Positions 22,050 to 34,159 are shown, counted from the first letter of the stretch. The stretch: DNA of 64,000 bases from Planococcus citri (GCF_950023065.1 NC_088679.1:65844001-65908000); one strand, 5' to 3'. Numbers and translations: made by a program. Notes: generated from the sequence alone by a model not told the origin.

Positions 22050-23960
22050 TATTTTTGAACGTTATCGATTTAATTTCACTTTTTGTTTACGGTATCGGTG
22101 TCTTGTGTTGGAGGGGGGGGGGGGCTTGAGAGTAGGAATTGGAGATGAAAACGCTTTTTTTGGAAGAAATTCCACTTTCACCAGTTCGTCATTCCAATTT
22201 ACACAAACTGACCATCGCATTATTAAACACTTATTCAAATACTCCACGAACAATTTAACACGGGCTCCATAAACGCTACAAATAACCACGTTCTAAGCCC
22301 CCATTCATCCCATATCACCAACCACAATTACACGTACATACCTACACCTAGTTGAAAAATTTGACGTAATTTGTCAAAAGTTCACCACTCTAGAGACGTG
22401 TAGAGAGACTATACGAGATCGTAAAACATCTACGTGTACTCGTGCTATATGAAAGACACAACTCAAACATACTACAAGTACAAGAGTACATCATCTCTAG
22501 TTGTTTGTAATTTACGTTTAATGCTCATGTACAAAGTGCTCGGTTAGGTTAATTTCTGGATAAAAAAAAGTCGACGAGAAAAAAGAAAGAAACTCTTTTA
22601 GTACCGCTTTGTACGTCTAACTTAATTTTCTTTATTGGTCAAAACTCTTCTTGTCTACTTGACACTATCCTTTGGCTTAAAAGCTGAAGCTTTTTAAACT
22701 AAACGTATACGTGAAAGTTTTTCTAATTTGTAGCAACGAAAATAGAGAAAAAAATGGAGGCTGCAGCGGTTCAAATTTAATGTAGTTCAAAGTTTATTTG
22801 CGCTCTTTAATAAGACTCGTTCGGGTTGGTTGTGTAAGGAAAACACTATACTCATCGCTTGGATTGGTAAATTCGCATAATTCGTCAAACTATACGATGA
22901 ACGATCTTTTGTTTGCTTTTTTTGTATAACAGACAAATATTTTCTCAAGCGGTTACCTTGAATAGTAATCGGGTTCGTGATATGATAAATTCATCGAGTA
23001 TTAATTCAAGGTTGCGGAAATTTCTCATTGATTTTTTTTTCTTTTACTGTTTTCCTCGGTTTATTTTTCGTTTTATCGATTCAATACTTACAGGAAATTA
23101 ATGAAACTAATTTTTCTAATCATGAAAAAAAAAAGATGAGTCTTAGGCACTTAGTTAGGAATTAAGTGCTTATTAAAATAGCTCTAGGTATAAGCAAGTA
23201 AACCTTGCATTCGACGTCAAAGAAACTTCACCTTACCGAATGCAAAAAAAAATGGTCTCTTTGATTTTATGACTTCAAAGGCTTAGAAATGAAATTTAAT
23301 CGTATTTCTGAGAATACGAGTATATCGCAGATATAAATTTTGAAGTAGGTAATAGATTGAGTATACTACCTACACAAGCACCTCTACAAAGATAAATATA
23401 ATAGGTAGGCGATGAAACGACTCTTATAAATTCTAAATGATCATGTTGTGTGATTCACTCACGTGATAATAGGTGAAATTTAACCACGTTGAAAATAAGT
23501 ACACCAACCAAACCACCTAATACCGTTATCGGAATCAGCCTGTTGACAAAGCTCTTTAATAACGTGTCAAGCAGGTGCGAAATACTTTAATGTTTGATAT
23601 CAATGTTTAATTTAATATCGAAAAATTATTTTTCTTATCAGAAGAGTCAAGTTGTGTTAAAGCTGGGATCTCTTTCAGTTGAAATTTTCATTGCAAATAA
23701 GTACACGAGTGGTTGATGAACAATAAATGGTGCCTCTGGCAAAGAGGTAAATCCCCGAGGCTCAAATGGTGAATTAAAAAGATCATAAGAAAGTTATTTC
23801 AAGAATACCACACCTTGAAGGGGCACAAAAGGGGCAACCAGAATTGACCATTTGTGTATTTCATAAGAATTTTGTCACTCGTCTACCAATGCTCGTGCTT
23901 GTTCTATTATCTGATAACAAGATACTACAGTACCTAATGATAATGGTGACATCACAGAAT
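22050..23960. other. Single-copy-like block 5
   Basis: A G12 tract lies near 22112 and TACACGTACATACCTACACC near 22.33 kb. Non-repetitive sequence with CpG extends to about 23.9 kb. I recognise no coding exon or RNA gene. Confidence 0.4.
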
Positions 23961-24300
23961 GATTCATTTGAGATATGTACCTATTTTGTATGATTAAGAG
24001 AACAGTGCGTACATTTTTTCATAAAATTTTTTTCAGCCTACCTCATATTTTTTCCTGCCTTATGAGATATTTGGAATAAACTGCGGAAAATAAGTTGAAA
24101 ATGAATCGAGTATTGATTTTTCAAATTTTGGGATATTTTTAAAACTATCTCTCTCCCTCTCTTTCCCTCCCTCCTCCTAATCCATCATGGGTCTGAAATG
24201 TCCCTTTTATCCCCAATTCAATTTTTTATCTAAAAAATTGTCAAAATCAGGAAGTCTATGAGTATTAAATGAACAAATATCAGAGTTGTGAAAAATGACG
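23961..24300. other. AT-rich stretch, nothing recognised
   Basis: Includes a pyrimidine run CTCTCTCCCTCTCTTTCCCTC near 24150. No gene is seen. Confidence 0.45.
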
Positions 24301-25570
24301 AAGAGCTAAACGAAAAAAAAAAACAAGATTAAATTATTTTTGAAAATATGAAAACCGAAGAATAAAAAAATGGAAGCAAAAAGTGAATACCAAAACATTT
24401 TAAAATAAAAACGAACCCTTCCCCTTCTTAAAAAATCTAAAAACTGAAAACAAAACCATCTAAAAGCGAAAATAATAACCAAATTCAAAAAAAAAAAAAA
24501 CCTGAAACGATAGAATTAAAAAAAACAAGACTAAAAGACTAAAAAATTATTGTTATAAATGAAATTGACAGAAAGACAAAAACTTGAAAAAATGAAAACC
24601 AAAACTGAAAAATGCAAAAAAAACAATTGCAAAAATAAATGCTATACGACTAATTTTTAAGAAACAGAAAAAAAATTTATTTTAAAACCAAAATACTTCG
24701 GAAAACGAAAACTGAAAAACTAGAAAAACAGAAAGAAAAATATATAGGTAAAAAAACACACACACATTGAAAATAAAAAAGCTTCAAAATAAAAATAAAA
24801 GTAAAAAAATGAAAAAATAAACAGAAAACAGGACTAAAACTGATCGAAAATCAAAATAACGAAATGAAAAAAAAAATACTCAAATTGAAAACAAAATTGA
24901 AAAAAAAACTGAAACAAAAACCCAAAAAACTTGAGAGTCAAAGTAAACATAAAAAACAGGGAAAAGTTCTGTTTTTTTTTTGATCCTGGAAAAAAAATTA
25001 AAAACGAAAACACATACCTACTGAAAACCAAAAAACAGAAACTAAATGAAAAAAAATTAAAAATCTCCCATGTTGAAAACAACATTAAAAAAAAGACTAA
25101 AATTAAAAAGTGAAAATCAAAAATATTCAAGAACGAAAGCTAAAACTGAAATCTGGAAAAAATAACCAAGTTAATCTGAAATCCAAAACAAAACAAAAAA
25201 AAAAAAAAAAAAAAAGATAATAAACGAAGGAAACGAAAAACGACAAAACGTAAAAAGCTGAAAACGAAAACTGAATCCCCCCCCACTAAAAAAACAATAA
25301 CGAAAATAAATGACAAAATTAAGAAACATAAGCAAAAAACGAACACTGCAGATGAAAAAACGTTTGATTTTAAGTACAACTCAAAAACCAAGCTCACAAT
25401 GGGTAGGTATAAAAATAAATTGTGAAACGCATAAAAGCCAAAAAAATCCAAAAACTAAAACAAGAACTGGAAGTAAATAAAAACTAAAATGAGAACTGCA
25501 GAAGCTGATCTCCCCCCCCCCCAAAAAAAAGGTTGTAAGAATCAAAAGAAATGAAATAAGATGAAAAAAC
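24301..25570. repeat. A-rich low-complexity tract (AAAACTGAAAAC style)
   Basis: Over 1.2 kb of purine-rich sequence repeats AAAACTGAAAAC, AAAATGAAAACC and similar words, with poly-A runs up to about 20 (near 25200) and C-tracts near 25277 and 25510. Minus-strand F-rich frames of up to 103 residues are artefacts of this composition. Confidence 0.85.
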
Positions 25571-25589
25571 ATGTCACAATTGATCGCAA

Positions 25590-26815
25590 GGTCGAGTGAC
25601 GTTAAATGAAATCATTTTTTAAAAAACACTCACGAAGACCGACTTTTCTTCAAATAAAAATCTTTCACGAACAAATTGATTCACTTATTTTGAAACATTT
25701 GTACAGCAATTGATCTGTTTACAGTCGAATCGAATCATTTACGAACGATTGGTGATTGAATAAATTGATTGTTTTCTTGGTGAATCATTCGCAAACGGAT
25801 CAATTAATTCATTTTTTTGTAGGTATATAGGAAGGAATTGATCTGTTTTCAAGCGAAGTGAATCGAATCTAATCGAATCATTCACAACCGATTGGCGATT
25901 GAAGATTGAACAAATTTATTGATTTCCAGATGAATCAGTCGCGAACAAAATATTGTTCAATAGTTACCGAATCATTCGTGAACGAATTGATTCGTATAAG
26001 TGACTCGTTCGCGAACGAATCGATTCATTTACTCAATTTTTGGTGAATCATTCAAGAACGAATTTCAATATTTTTGGTGAATCATTCGCGAACTAATTGA
26101 ATCGTGTAAATGACTCGTTCGCGAACGAATCGATTCATTTACTCAATTTTTAGTGAATCATTCAAGAATGAATTTCAATATTTTTGGTGAATCATTCGCG
26201 AACAAATTGAATAATTTTTGGTGAATCATTCGCGAACAAATTGAATAATTTTTGGTGAATCATTCATGAACGAATTGATTTGTATAAGTAACTCGTTCGC
26301 GAACGAATCGATTCATTTACTCAATTTTTGGTGAATCATTCAAGAACGAATTTCAATATTTTTGGTGAATCATTCGCGAACAAATTGAATCGTGTAAATG
26401 ACTCGTTCGCGAAAGAATCGATTCAGTTACTCAATTTTTAGTGAATCATTCAAGAACGAATTTCAATATTTTTGGTGAATCATTCGCAAACAAATTGAAT
26501 CGTGTAAATGACTCGTTCGCGAACGAATCGATTCATTTTCTCAATTTTTGAAGAATCAATCATTCACAAACGAATTGATTTGTGTATGTGGCTCGTTCGC
26601 GAATGAATTGAATAATTTTTGGTGAATCATTCGCGAACTAATTGGTTCGTATAAGAGATTTCTTCGCGAACGAATTGATTACCTAATAAATTAAAGAATT
26701 GATCAATTCGTTGGCGAATGATTCGCCAAAAATGAATCTATTTGTTCGCAAATGGTTCTCCCAAAAAATTTATCAATTCGTTCATAAATGATTCACCAAA
26801 AATTGAGGGTAATTT
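25590..26815. repeat. CGTTCGCGAACG satellite, block A
   Basis: Repeated phrases ATTCGCGAACGAATTGATTCG, TCGTTCGCGAACGAATCG and GGTGAATCATTC recur with higher-order units of about 100-200 bp. Most units centre on the 12-bp palindrome CGTTCGCGAACG or derivatives. The block is an inverted duplicate of 43945-45965: the left flank AAGACCGACTTTTCTTC and the right flank AATTCGTTGGCGAATG have complements at the two ends of block B. Confidence 0.9.
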
Positions 26816-27180
26816 TAGTGGCTCACTCAACTGGGAAGACTCATAATTTTTTTGAATTTTTCAAAAAAACTCGTACCAACTTTGTCCTTATATAGTTAAT
26901 TTAAGTTTCAAAAAATTACTCATTTGAAAAGAGGTTAATATAGTAGGTAAGTCAACATGGGACTGACAAAAATTGCCCAAAAAATAAAATAAAAAATATT
27001 ATAACTTGATGTAGGTATGTACCTAGTAAAATTTTCAATCGTTGTAATTTTGTAATAGAAGATCCACATAAAATGCAACCATGAAATTCAGACAAAAAAA
27101 TTGTAATCAAGTACAAAAAATGAATAAGCTCATTGGTTACATGAAAATTGAGCAAAGTAACAAAAAGAAAATAATTGCTT
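26816..27180. other. AT-rich stretch, nothing recognised
   Basis: The minus-strand frame at 26952-27155 has no recognisable domain. Confidence 0.4.
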
Positions 27181-28880
27181 TTTCAACATTTAAAACGAAA
27201 TGACATTAATAAAAAATGATATAAAGCTCGAGAACATGACGAACTAAAAAAGGCGAAAAATAAATCAAAACGAGCTCAAAAAAAATTTTAAATGCCCAAA
27301 AATACGTAGATACACTCGAAACGAGATTGAAATTAATATAACGAAAATGAAGACGAAAAATATACGTAGCTGGGAACAGTAGACGAGAAAAAAAATGACC
27401 TAAATAACGTCCAAGTGTATAGCGTAAAATCTCGAATTAAATTTCAACATTTTCGCGGTCAACCTCGAACATGGAAGTTTTCGCGAGAGGAAAAAAATCC
27501 CTTCCATGGTAAACTAGGTATTTCTTTTCCGCGGGTAATTTACTATACAAGCTCGAGTTTATTTAGTGAAATTTCGGCTCGATGAATTTTTGTATTTGTG
27601 CTCGGAGGTTTTTCAACAAATACTCGGTCTGCCTAATAAAATGCAGCTAATTCGTCTCAAAAGGGCTATTAAGCGCTTACTTAATATTCAGTAATGAAGT
27701 TTTCATAACAGCTCGAAAACATAAAATGTTACCGAGTGTTTTGCCAATAGATCGCTGTGTGCTGTGTTATTTCTTGGTAAAACTTTTTCTCTTCTTTTAC
27801 TTTTTAAAAATGAATGAGCGTCGTTTAAGTTTTCACGCGTGATTTACGTAGCTAGAGCAGAACCGCGGAGAGAATATTTCACGTGCAGATCGTTACATCG
27901 CGATAGCAAAAAGCAAAATGACGCCATTTGTGCCTAACTTGCCAGCTCTCACGTGGTTGTTTTGTAGAGAAATTTTAAAGCTAATCTGAATTTTTCACGT
28001 ATGTGCTTTCATTTTAAAAAAAAAGAAAGGGAAATTTTCATAAACAGAGTTCGCGGAGTTCGCAGCGAGAATTTCGAGCTTTTGAAGGGCGACAAAAAAA
28101 AAAAAAATAGGGCGATGACTCGACATCGCCATTACCGCGACCAAGATGTTGGCTTCTGTAATGTGTACGATGGAATTGCGTGGAATTAAATTGTTATACG
28201 TTTTAAGACGCTCACCAATTCGACAATATACTTAATCGAAATAAATACGCCAAGTAATCGAGTTAATGGGTTTCATCCTTTCGTATGACTTGGCTATATG
28301 TATGTATACGTAATTCATATCATTATTTTTTTTTTTTTCATAGATAACGATGAAGACGAGGAGCCTCTCTATCTTATCAGTTTTATTACTCGTTTGTCAT
28401 ATTCCGAGTAATTTCTGTCGAGTTCACCATATTCTCTGCCTCGCTTGTGCAATATTTCGCAGCTCTCGAGTTGTAATTTTGAGAAAATTCGCCATTTTTA
28501 CCCCCTTTTAGCAGTGTATTATTTCAACTGACTCGTAAAAGTTTTAATAATAATCCCGTTTCACAATAGTAGCTAACTTTTTGGAGCTGTACAGGTGTAC
28601 GAGAGGGTGAAGTCTACTCTACGTACTACCTACAATAGTATAATAACGATACGTTTCAATGTTTTTGAAATCATTTCAAAAGTATACCCACCTAAAACCT
28701 ACCAGCAGTAGGAATTTGCTTTGTACATTTTTGACACTTGGTACAAATCTAACGCCAATCATGAACAAACTTTGAGTACTTTTTAATGTTTTAAAGCCGA
28801 CAATGAGTGAAATTCTGTCACGAGTTTTATTTCAGCCGTCACCGAAACTTCGCTGTGTTCTTGTTCTACTTCGCAGGCAT
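27181..28880. other. Single-copy-like, CpG-containing block 6
   Basis: Non-repetitive, with ACGCGTGATTTACGTAGC near 27835, CATCGCGATAGC near 27896 and GACTCGACATCGCCATTACC near 28116. Short frames lack domains. It may be a regulatory or otherwise retained non-coding block. Confidence 0.4.
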
Positions 28881-29135
28881 TTTTCGATTAAAATAATATA
28901 ATTATGCGGATGCTGCTGGATTAAAGAGATTAAATAGGTAGGAAAATTCAACGAGAATTTAACCCCTGATGTTTCAGAGCGGATTTTTCTTCCTTGCGAG
29001 CGCGATGACGTTAGGGGTCCGAGTGGTATTTTTCGGGAAATTAAATTAAATCTGTTGTAGTTTTGCGATTTAAAGTTGCAGAGATAAGTTTGGGTGGGAA
29101 AATTTCCAAAAGTTGATTTCTGCGTTTGAAATGAA
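28881..29135. other. Transition from block 6 into repeats
   Basis: A 107-residue minus-strand frame at 28832-29155 has no recognisable domain. I call nothing here. Confidence 0.35.
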
Positions 29136-29670
29136 AAAACTGGGAAAAACTGCATTTGCTAAAATGGAAAACTGAAAATTTTGAGAGTATAAATACATTT
29201 TCAGAATTCTTTATTTTGTTCAAATTACCTACAAAATTATGAATCATTTCTAGAATGTGCATTCCCTTACAAATTATGACCATTTTAAATCGATTTTCAG
29301 AATTTGCATTAATTGCAAATTGTGAAATTTCTAATCAATTTTTGGAATTCACATCTCACATCACAACTAGGTAATTATATAAATGACATAATTTTAAATC
29401 ATTTTTCAGAATTACTATTGTCTTTAAATTACAAATTTTTCAACCCATTTTCGGAATTCCCATTACGTCCAAATTATGATATTTTATATCGATTTTCAGA
29501 ATTCCACATTGTTTACAAATTAGGTACAAAACCTTTGATCAATTTTTGGAATTCACAATGCTTCTACATGACAAAATTTTGAATTATATCTTAGAATTTT
29601 CATTGTCTACAAATTATTGAATTTCAAATAAATTTTTGAGTTCACATTGCCTACAAAATACTAAACTTTT
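29136..29670. repeat. Degenerate minisatellite of about 50-60 bp, TTTTCAGAATTCCATTG type
   Basis: About nine imperfect units pair a CGATTTTCAGAATTC-like half (or AATTTTTGGAATTCACA) with a TACAAATTATGA-like half. The 89-residue plus-strand frame at 29313-29582 translates the repeat. Confidence 0.75.
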
Positions 29671-29879
29671 AACTAACCATTCTCGTTTGCTGCACTTGAT
29701 ATTTTATGGCATTGGTGTCTTCCTGATCTATGTGTAGATTAATCAGCAGATCTCTACAACGACAGCCAATAGGGCGACAACTAAGTAGTATAAGTTTCTT
29801 CCAGTGGAGAGTAAAACATTTTGTACAAATTAGGATGGCTTGGAGAATTTTTGACTTTCAGGTACCACTTTAACATAAC
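29671..29879. other. Short interval, nothing recognised
   Basis: No repeat or frame of note is seen. Confidence 0.35.
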
Positions 29880-30769
29880 GATGGCTTGGTATACCTCAAT
29901 ACCACGCAAGTCCCAAAATCCTAAATTTTTCAGGAGAACAAAAAAAAACGTTTAAAACATTCATATCTTATTATTTGCAGTTTTAGATTGCATTATTATA
30001 TTTTAGAGGTCTTAACGTATGGCATGATGATATTTTATAGGTTGATCAAACATAATTAAGTAGTTGATTAAAGCGCTTTGAAAGGACATACGAGGTTTCT
30101 AGAGACAACATACATAGAGATTTTCATTGTACTTACTAGAGCTGAAAATGGTTAAGCTACCTGCTAACCAGTATCTGGTGAAAATACCGGCTAAACCCGC
30201 TAGTGGTGGGTATCGAGTTGATTTGAGTGTAGATAGTAGTGTATAGGGAGCACAACCAGATTGATTTTGAACTTAGTCTGCGTACGCACCCCAAAACTAG
30301 ATAATGCATAAGTGGGAGGAGTTATGCTTCGACAAATGTCGTTCATATGTGTGATTGACATTTGACAGTGTTTGATGACAATGATGACATTGATGACGTC
30401 ATGCCAGTACACCAGCAAAGCATTCAACTTGCTACGTGAACTAGTGTGAAATTTTTTCAACTCACTACAAGCTACTAGTGAGAAGCGAGAATTTACAGTA
30501 TGGGTACAGTAGTTATCTGCTGTCAGCAAGTACCATTTTCAGCTCTAGTACTTCCATACGACTTACATGATTTTTAACATGGACTTAATGAGGTTTTCAA
30601 ATTTATAATTGATGAAATTCTTGTACTTACCTCGTAGTCGAACTTACATGTTTTTCAATGTTGGATTTTCCCCAATTAGAGCGCTAGGATGAGTTTTAGA
30701 CTTGAAGAAACCACAAAAAAAGCATTTTTGAAAAAACCTGGACTTACGAGGGTTTTATACCAAGCCATC
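29880..30769. mobile_element. 890-bp inverted-repeat DNA element (GATGGCTTGGTATA ends)
   Basis: The left end GATGGCTTGGTATA and the CAAGTCCCAAAAT behind it are mirrored at the right end (complement GATGGCTTGGTATA, then AAGTCCAGG). The flanks CATAAC and AATAAC could be a 5-6-bp duplication. A hAT MITE is nested at 30137-30547. The AAGTCCCAAAAT stretch links it to the 15430-16466 element. No transposase is seen. Confidence 0.65.
30137..30547. mobile_element. hAT-type MITE, copy 2 (411 bp)
   Basis: The termini are TAGAGCTGAAAA and TTTTCAGCTCTA. The flanks GTACTTAC (30129-30136) and GTACTTCC (30548-30555) match at seven of eight positions. The orientation is opposite to copy 1. It contains TGATGACGTCATGCC, with a full palindromic TGACGTCA that is degenerate in the other two copies. 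The 109-residue frame over it is incidental. Confidence 0.9.
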
Positions 30770-31029
30770 AATAACCCTACTGACAAGAAAAACATGGTTA
30801 CACGCATAAAACTGAGACTGTGTTTTTTTTGGTGTGTTTACACCCGGCGTAATCACATAACGCCATGTGCAATTGCTTTTACGAAAGACCTCCTAGAGTG
30901 TGAGATGGCATAAACCAGTGCGGATGCAGTGAAAAACGCGGTCTACTTCAACAAAACTGGTTTCAGGTAGAACAGAATAACAGTGGATTTGAAAAAAGCT
31001 AGCAGATTTGAAAAAATGTGGGTGTAATA
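30770..31029. other. Interval between transposon pieces, nothing recognised
   Basis: GGTGTGTTTACACCCGGCG near 30832 is the only distinctive phrase. No conserved frame is seen. Confidence 0.35.
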
Positions 31030-31330
31030 GCTGAAAAGTGAGACTAAAACGCGTATTTCTTATCAATAGGGAAGCTGATCTCTCCTCTTTGATAAAGGAA
31101 GTATTCCAGTCTCTTCAAATAGCTTGGTTATTGGGCTGGCACAAAAAGCTCCTGAGAAGAGTCGAAGTGCTTGATTTTGCACTAAATTTAGTTTTTTCAA
31201 TTCAGTCTTTTTTTTTTTTTTTAATATTTACACAGCTACTGCCAGCATATGCGGCATCTATCTGTACATTTGACATAGGTAAAACATCACGGAGGTTAAG
31301 TGTCAGTCCATTGACCTTGCTTCAAATACT
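31030..31330 (-). pseudogene. LINE piece with post-RT region of an RNase H-type element
   Basis: The minus-strand translation reads LVQNQALRLLSGAF, then ASPITKLFEETGILPL and SKRRDQL. These are the conserved blocks between reverse transcriptase and RNase H in Jockey/I-like LINEs (qN.ALRl.tGAf..SPi..L..e.gi.pl..RR..L). Upstream is a weak YAGS-type block interrupted by a poly-A run. Stops follow RRDQLPY. It may belong to the same family as the 3.4-5.2 kb copy, but the segments do not overlap, so this cannot be shown. Confidence 0.75.
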
Positions 31331-31337
31331 ATAAATA

Positions 31338-31808
31338 TCAGATCGGCAGATCAGTTGGCTTGTATCTTTTGAGTCGTCTTATTTCTTCTGTTGTGTCCAA
31401 CAATTCGATCGCGCTGGGGTTGCAGTGTCTGGACAATCGGAGTTCGTGTTTAACTGCAAATCTTCGGATTGCTACTTCTACTGTCTCTATGTTGAGATCA
31501 CGGTGGATGGTATCGTTTTTCTTGTAATGGTAGGCACGAACTATACAACGGAGAATTAAATTCTGGCATCTTTGAATGATGTCGATGTTGGATTTGCTAG
31601 CACAGCCCCATAGAGCAATGCCATAGATCCAAATTGGTTTGATAATGGCAAGATACGCCATTCGCTTAGCTTCGATGCTCAGCTCTGACTGGGGTCCCAA
31701 TAACCAGTACAGGCTGCGTATTTTCTCTTTGATTTGGAGCTTCTTAGAGTTTAGATGTTTACTCCAGGTGAGGTGAGAATCTAGGTGCATACCTAAGTAT
31801 TTGGTCAA
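31338..31808 (-). pseudogene. Jockey-type LINE copy 2, C-terminal region of the ORF2 protein
   Basis: This is a 156-residue open frame on the minus strand. It contains TKYLGMHLDSHLTWSKH, IRSLYWLLGP, IKPIWIYGIALWG and SNIDIIQRCQN, then LRCIVRAYHY and a RDLNIETVEVAIRRF block. It is the characteristic post-reverse-transcriptase region of Jockey-like LINE proteins, which follows the palm domain. It has no stop over its length but no RT or endonuclease is attached. At its left it abuts the other LINE piece. It is homologous to the C-terminal remnants at 14.7-14.9 and 41.7-41.9 kb but better preserved. Confidence 0.9.
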
Positions 31809-31919
31809 TTCTGACCATTCAGTCTTGTTAGAGGAATTTTTTTCCGATTTTTCGGGTATTTTTTGGGTATTTATTTTTCTTACAGCTGTATAGTATAGAT
31901 TATTGATCCATAATCAAAG
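31809..31919. other. Short spacer
   Basis: TTCGGGTATTTTTTGGGTATT near 31850 is a short direct repeat. Nothing else is seen. Confidence 0.3.
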
Positions 31920-32290
31920 ATAGATTTTACCTGCCAATAGTTGCCAAAAACATCTTGCTTTTTGACAAAAATCAAGTCTTGCTATTGGACAAAAATTCTC
32001 GCTTTTTGGTAAAATAGATGTAGAATCTCACTTTTTCCCAAAAATTGCCGGTTTAAATAAGTCGTCTTGCTTTTTGCCAAAAAATGGTAAAAATTTGTGT
32101 TTTTCAAAAATTGGCAAAAAATAATCACTTTTTAACAATCTTGCTTGAAATTGTCATACTTATTTTTGCAAACATTAAAAAAAGTATCACTTTAAAAAAA
32201 GGTCCTAAAAGCGTCAATTTTGCCAGAAATTATCAAAAATGCCTTCGTTTTGCTAAAATTGTCAGTTTCGAACTTCACTCTTTTTTTTTG
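31920..32290. repeat. GCCAAAAATTG-type array 4
   Basis: Units such as TTGCCAAAAAATGGTAAAAA and ATTCTCGCTTTTTGG are in the same orientation as arrays 1-3. The 91-residue frame over it is incidental. Confidence 0.6.
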
Positions 32291-32339
32291 GAAAAAATTG
32301 AGTGTGAAGGTCCCCAAATTTTAAATAAACTGAAAAGTT

Positions 32340-32710
32340 TGTGCGAGCGCGACCTATGATTTTTTGGGTTTCAGCGGTGTTGATTTCGGATTTCGATTTC
32401 CTTTTTTGATACGAGCCCTCCTAGTTGCACTATGTGTTCCCCAAACAAAAAAAAAAAAAAAAAAAAAAAAAAACATGTGACCTACATAATATGGTGCGTT
32501 GGATTTTCAGAAGCGCTGATTTCGAATTTCGACTTTTTTTTATACGCCCCCCCCCCAATTTCACAAAAAATACGTGTAACCTGCAGTTGTTGAATTTTCA
32601 GAAATACATACATTGTTTATTTTGTATTTCAGCTTGGCTTTTTTATTCAAGCTCCCTTCCCCCACCCTTCCCGAAAAATTGTAAATCTGGCGAATTCTCG
32701 TGATTTTTTT
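32340..32710. repeat. About three units of a 120-130-bp degenerate repeat with poly-A and C tracts
   Basis: Each unit has a GATTTCGAATTTCGA-like phrase, a run of T and C (C9 near 32548, A run of about 26 near 32448), then ATGTGACCTACA or GTGTAACCTGCA. Related units, inverted, are at 37.19-37.73 kb. Confidence 0.6.
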
Positions 32711-32739
32711 GATCTTTAGTAATGCGAACTTTCAAAATT

Positions 32740-34130
32740 ATGACAGTTTCTCAAGAAATTAAAGGTGTATGAAAATTACAAGGCTTACTTTCCTGCGTCT
32801 ATATCCTCGTTATTTCAGATGAAATCGTCAAAAAATGTGAACGAAATACTTGCTTCACTTCACTCTTTGCTCAAGTTTTTAAATAAATTTTCCAAAAATT
32901 AATTATCGTGCTTCGGTAAAAAAAAAAAAATCGTCTCAAATCTGGTCTCCGGAAACGAATACTCTCCGTACTTATTATTTATTCTCTCTCAGTCTAGCAG
33001 TCAATACTACGTAAAACGTTTCGAAACACGAAACCAAAGAACGTAACAGCTGTTAAAACTGTGACCATTCGGATTCGCGATCTGTATAATGCTGCTAACT
33101 TGGCACAAATTACACGAATATCGGTTTTAGCTCCGATACAACCGTAGGATGTATCCGCACGCCGATGAAAACAGCCGGTTAATATTCCTGCGGCATATTT
33201 TATAACTCACTCGTAATGCCGATGCCAGTATTTTGCATCAGTTTCCATAATTGCATGAAAATATTCATAGACAATTACAACGGTATGCGTATCTATACAG
33301 CGCGAAGACTATGTAGTAATAACGCGACTCGTTTTATTACCTAATTAATCATTTTAAAGTCCGTTTTTATCGAATTGACTAGAGACCGACGACGAGGTCG
33401 CAGCTATACTATGGTACAATAAAAGCGAAACATCAGCGGAAAAACTGATACGGGAAAAACCGCGAACGAGTGATTTGCGACAAACCGAGGAACGAGGACC
33501 CACAATTTACCATGAGTTAGCAACAAAGTGTACCTATATGAGCATCCTATAACCGTTTCTCGTCTCATCGTGAATGAAATTGTAACTTTATAGTGAAACG
33601 TGTCACGTTATGTTACACACGTAGGTAGGTAAATTGAACTTTATTTTCTCGCTTGCCATACGTATTAATCGTCATTGACGTATTTTATCACGAAAACTGC
33701 AACCGTATTTGGCAGCAAGCAGTGTTACGTCGCGAAAAGCTGCAGAAATTAAAAGCCTCCAGGGCGTACGAAACATTTCCATATCTACTCGCTCGCTCTA
33801 TGTGTGTATGACGCAGTGGCAGTGGCATTGGCGCACAGTGACAAAGGTGGAAAAGGCTTTCATGTAAATGTGACAACACGATGACAAAGCTGTGTTAATA
33901 TAAACAGTCTTTAGGCATTCAGGGGTTTGTTTATGCAATTACAGAGCTTACCGTATATACTCGTTTTCCGCCAAATACCTTATATAAGCTTGTTAACATG
34001 TACAGCATTAACTATTATTAACCGATAAATGAAAATTGGCTATCGACTTAATTACTCTCGCGTATCACCGGACGGTGGTTTGCAAGCGAGCCCGACATAG
34101 GCTGGGAAAAATTCACACACGTGAAAACCG
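32740..34130. other. Single-copy-like, CpG-containing block 7
   Basis: Non-repetitive, with GACCGACGACGAGGTCGCAGC near 33385, GTGACCATTCGGATTCGCGA near 33.06 kb and ACACACGTAGGTAGGTAAAT near 33.61 kb. The short frames lack domains. It may be a regulatory or otherwise retained non-coding block. Confidence 0.4.
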
Positions 34131-34159
34131 AAAGTGTAATAGTCGTATACTCCTGCATA

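Noticed and set aside
24834..25451. Long F-rich minus-strand frames resembling membrane proteins
   Set aside because: They read through an A-rich low-complexity tract in complement. The hydrophobicity is a composition effect.
28001..28189. 62-residue frame in a CpG-rich block as a possible exon
   Set aside because: Low-complexity lysine runs, no domain and no convincing splice-site pairing could be argued from sequence alone.
31338..31808. Possible functional host gene because the frame is open for 156 codons
   Set aside because: The motifs are those of the LINE post-RT region, there is no start context or other domain, and related fragments in the window are decayed.
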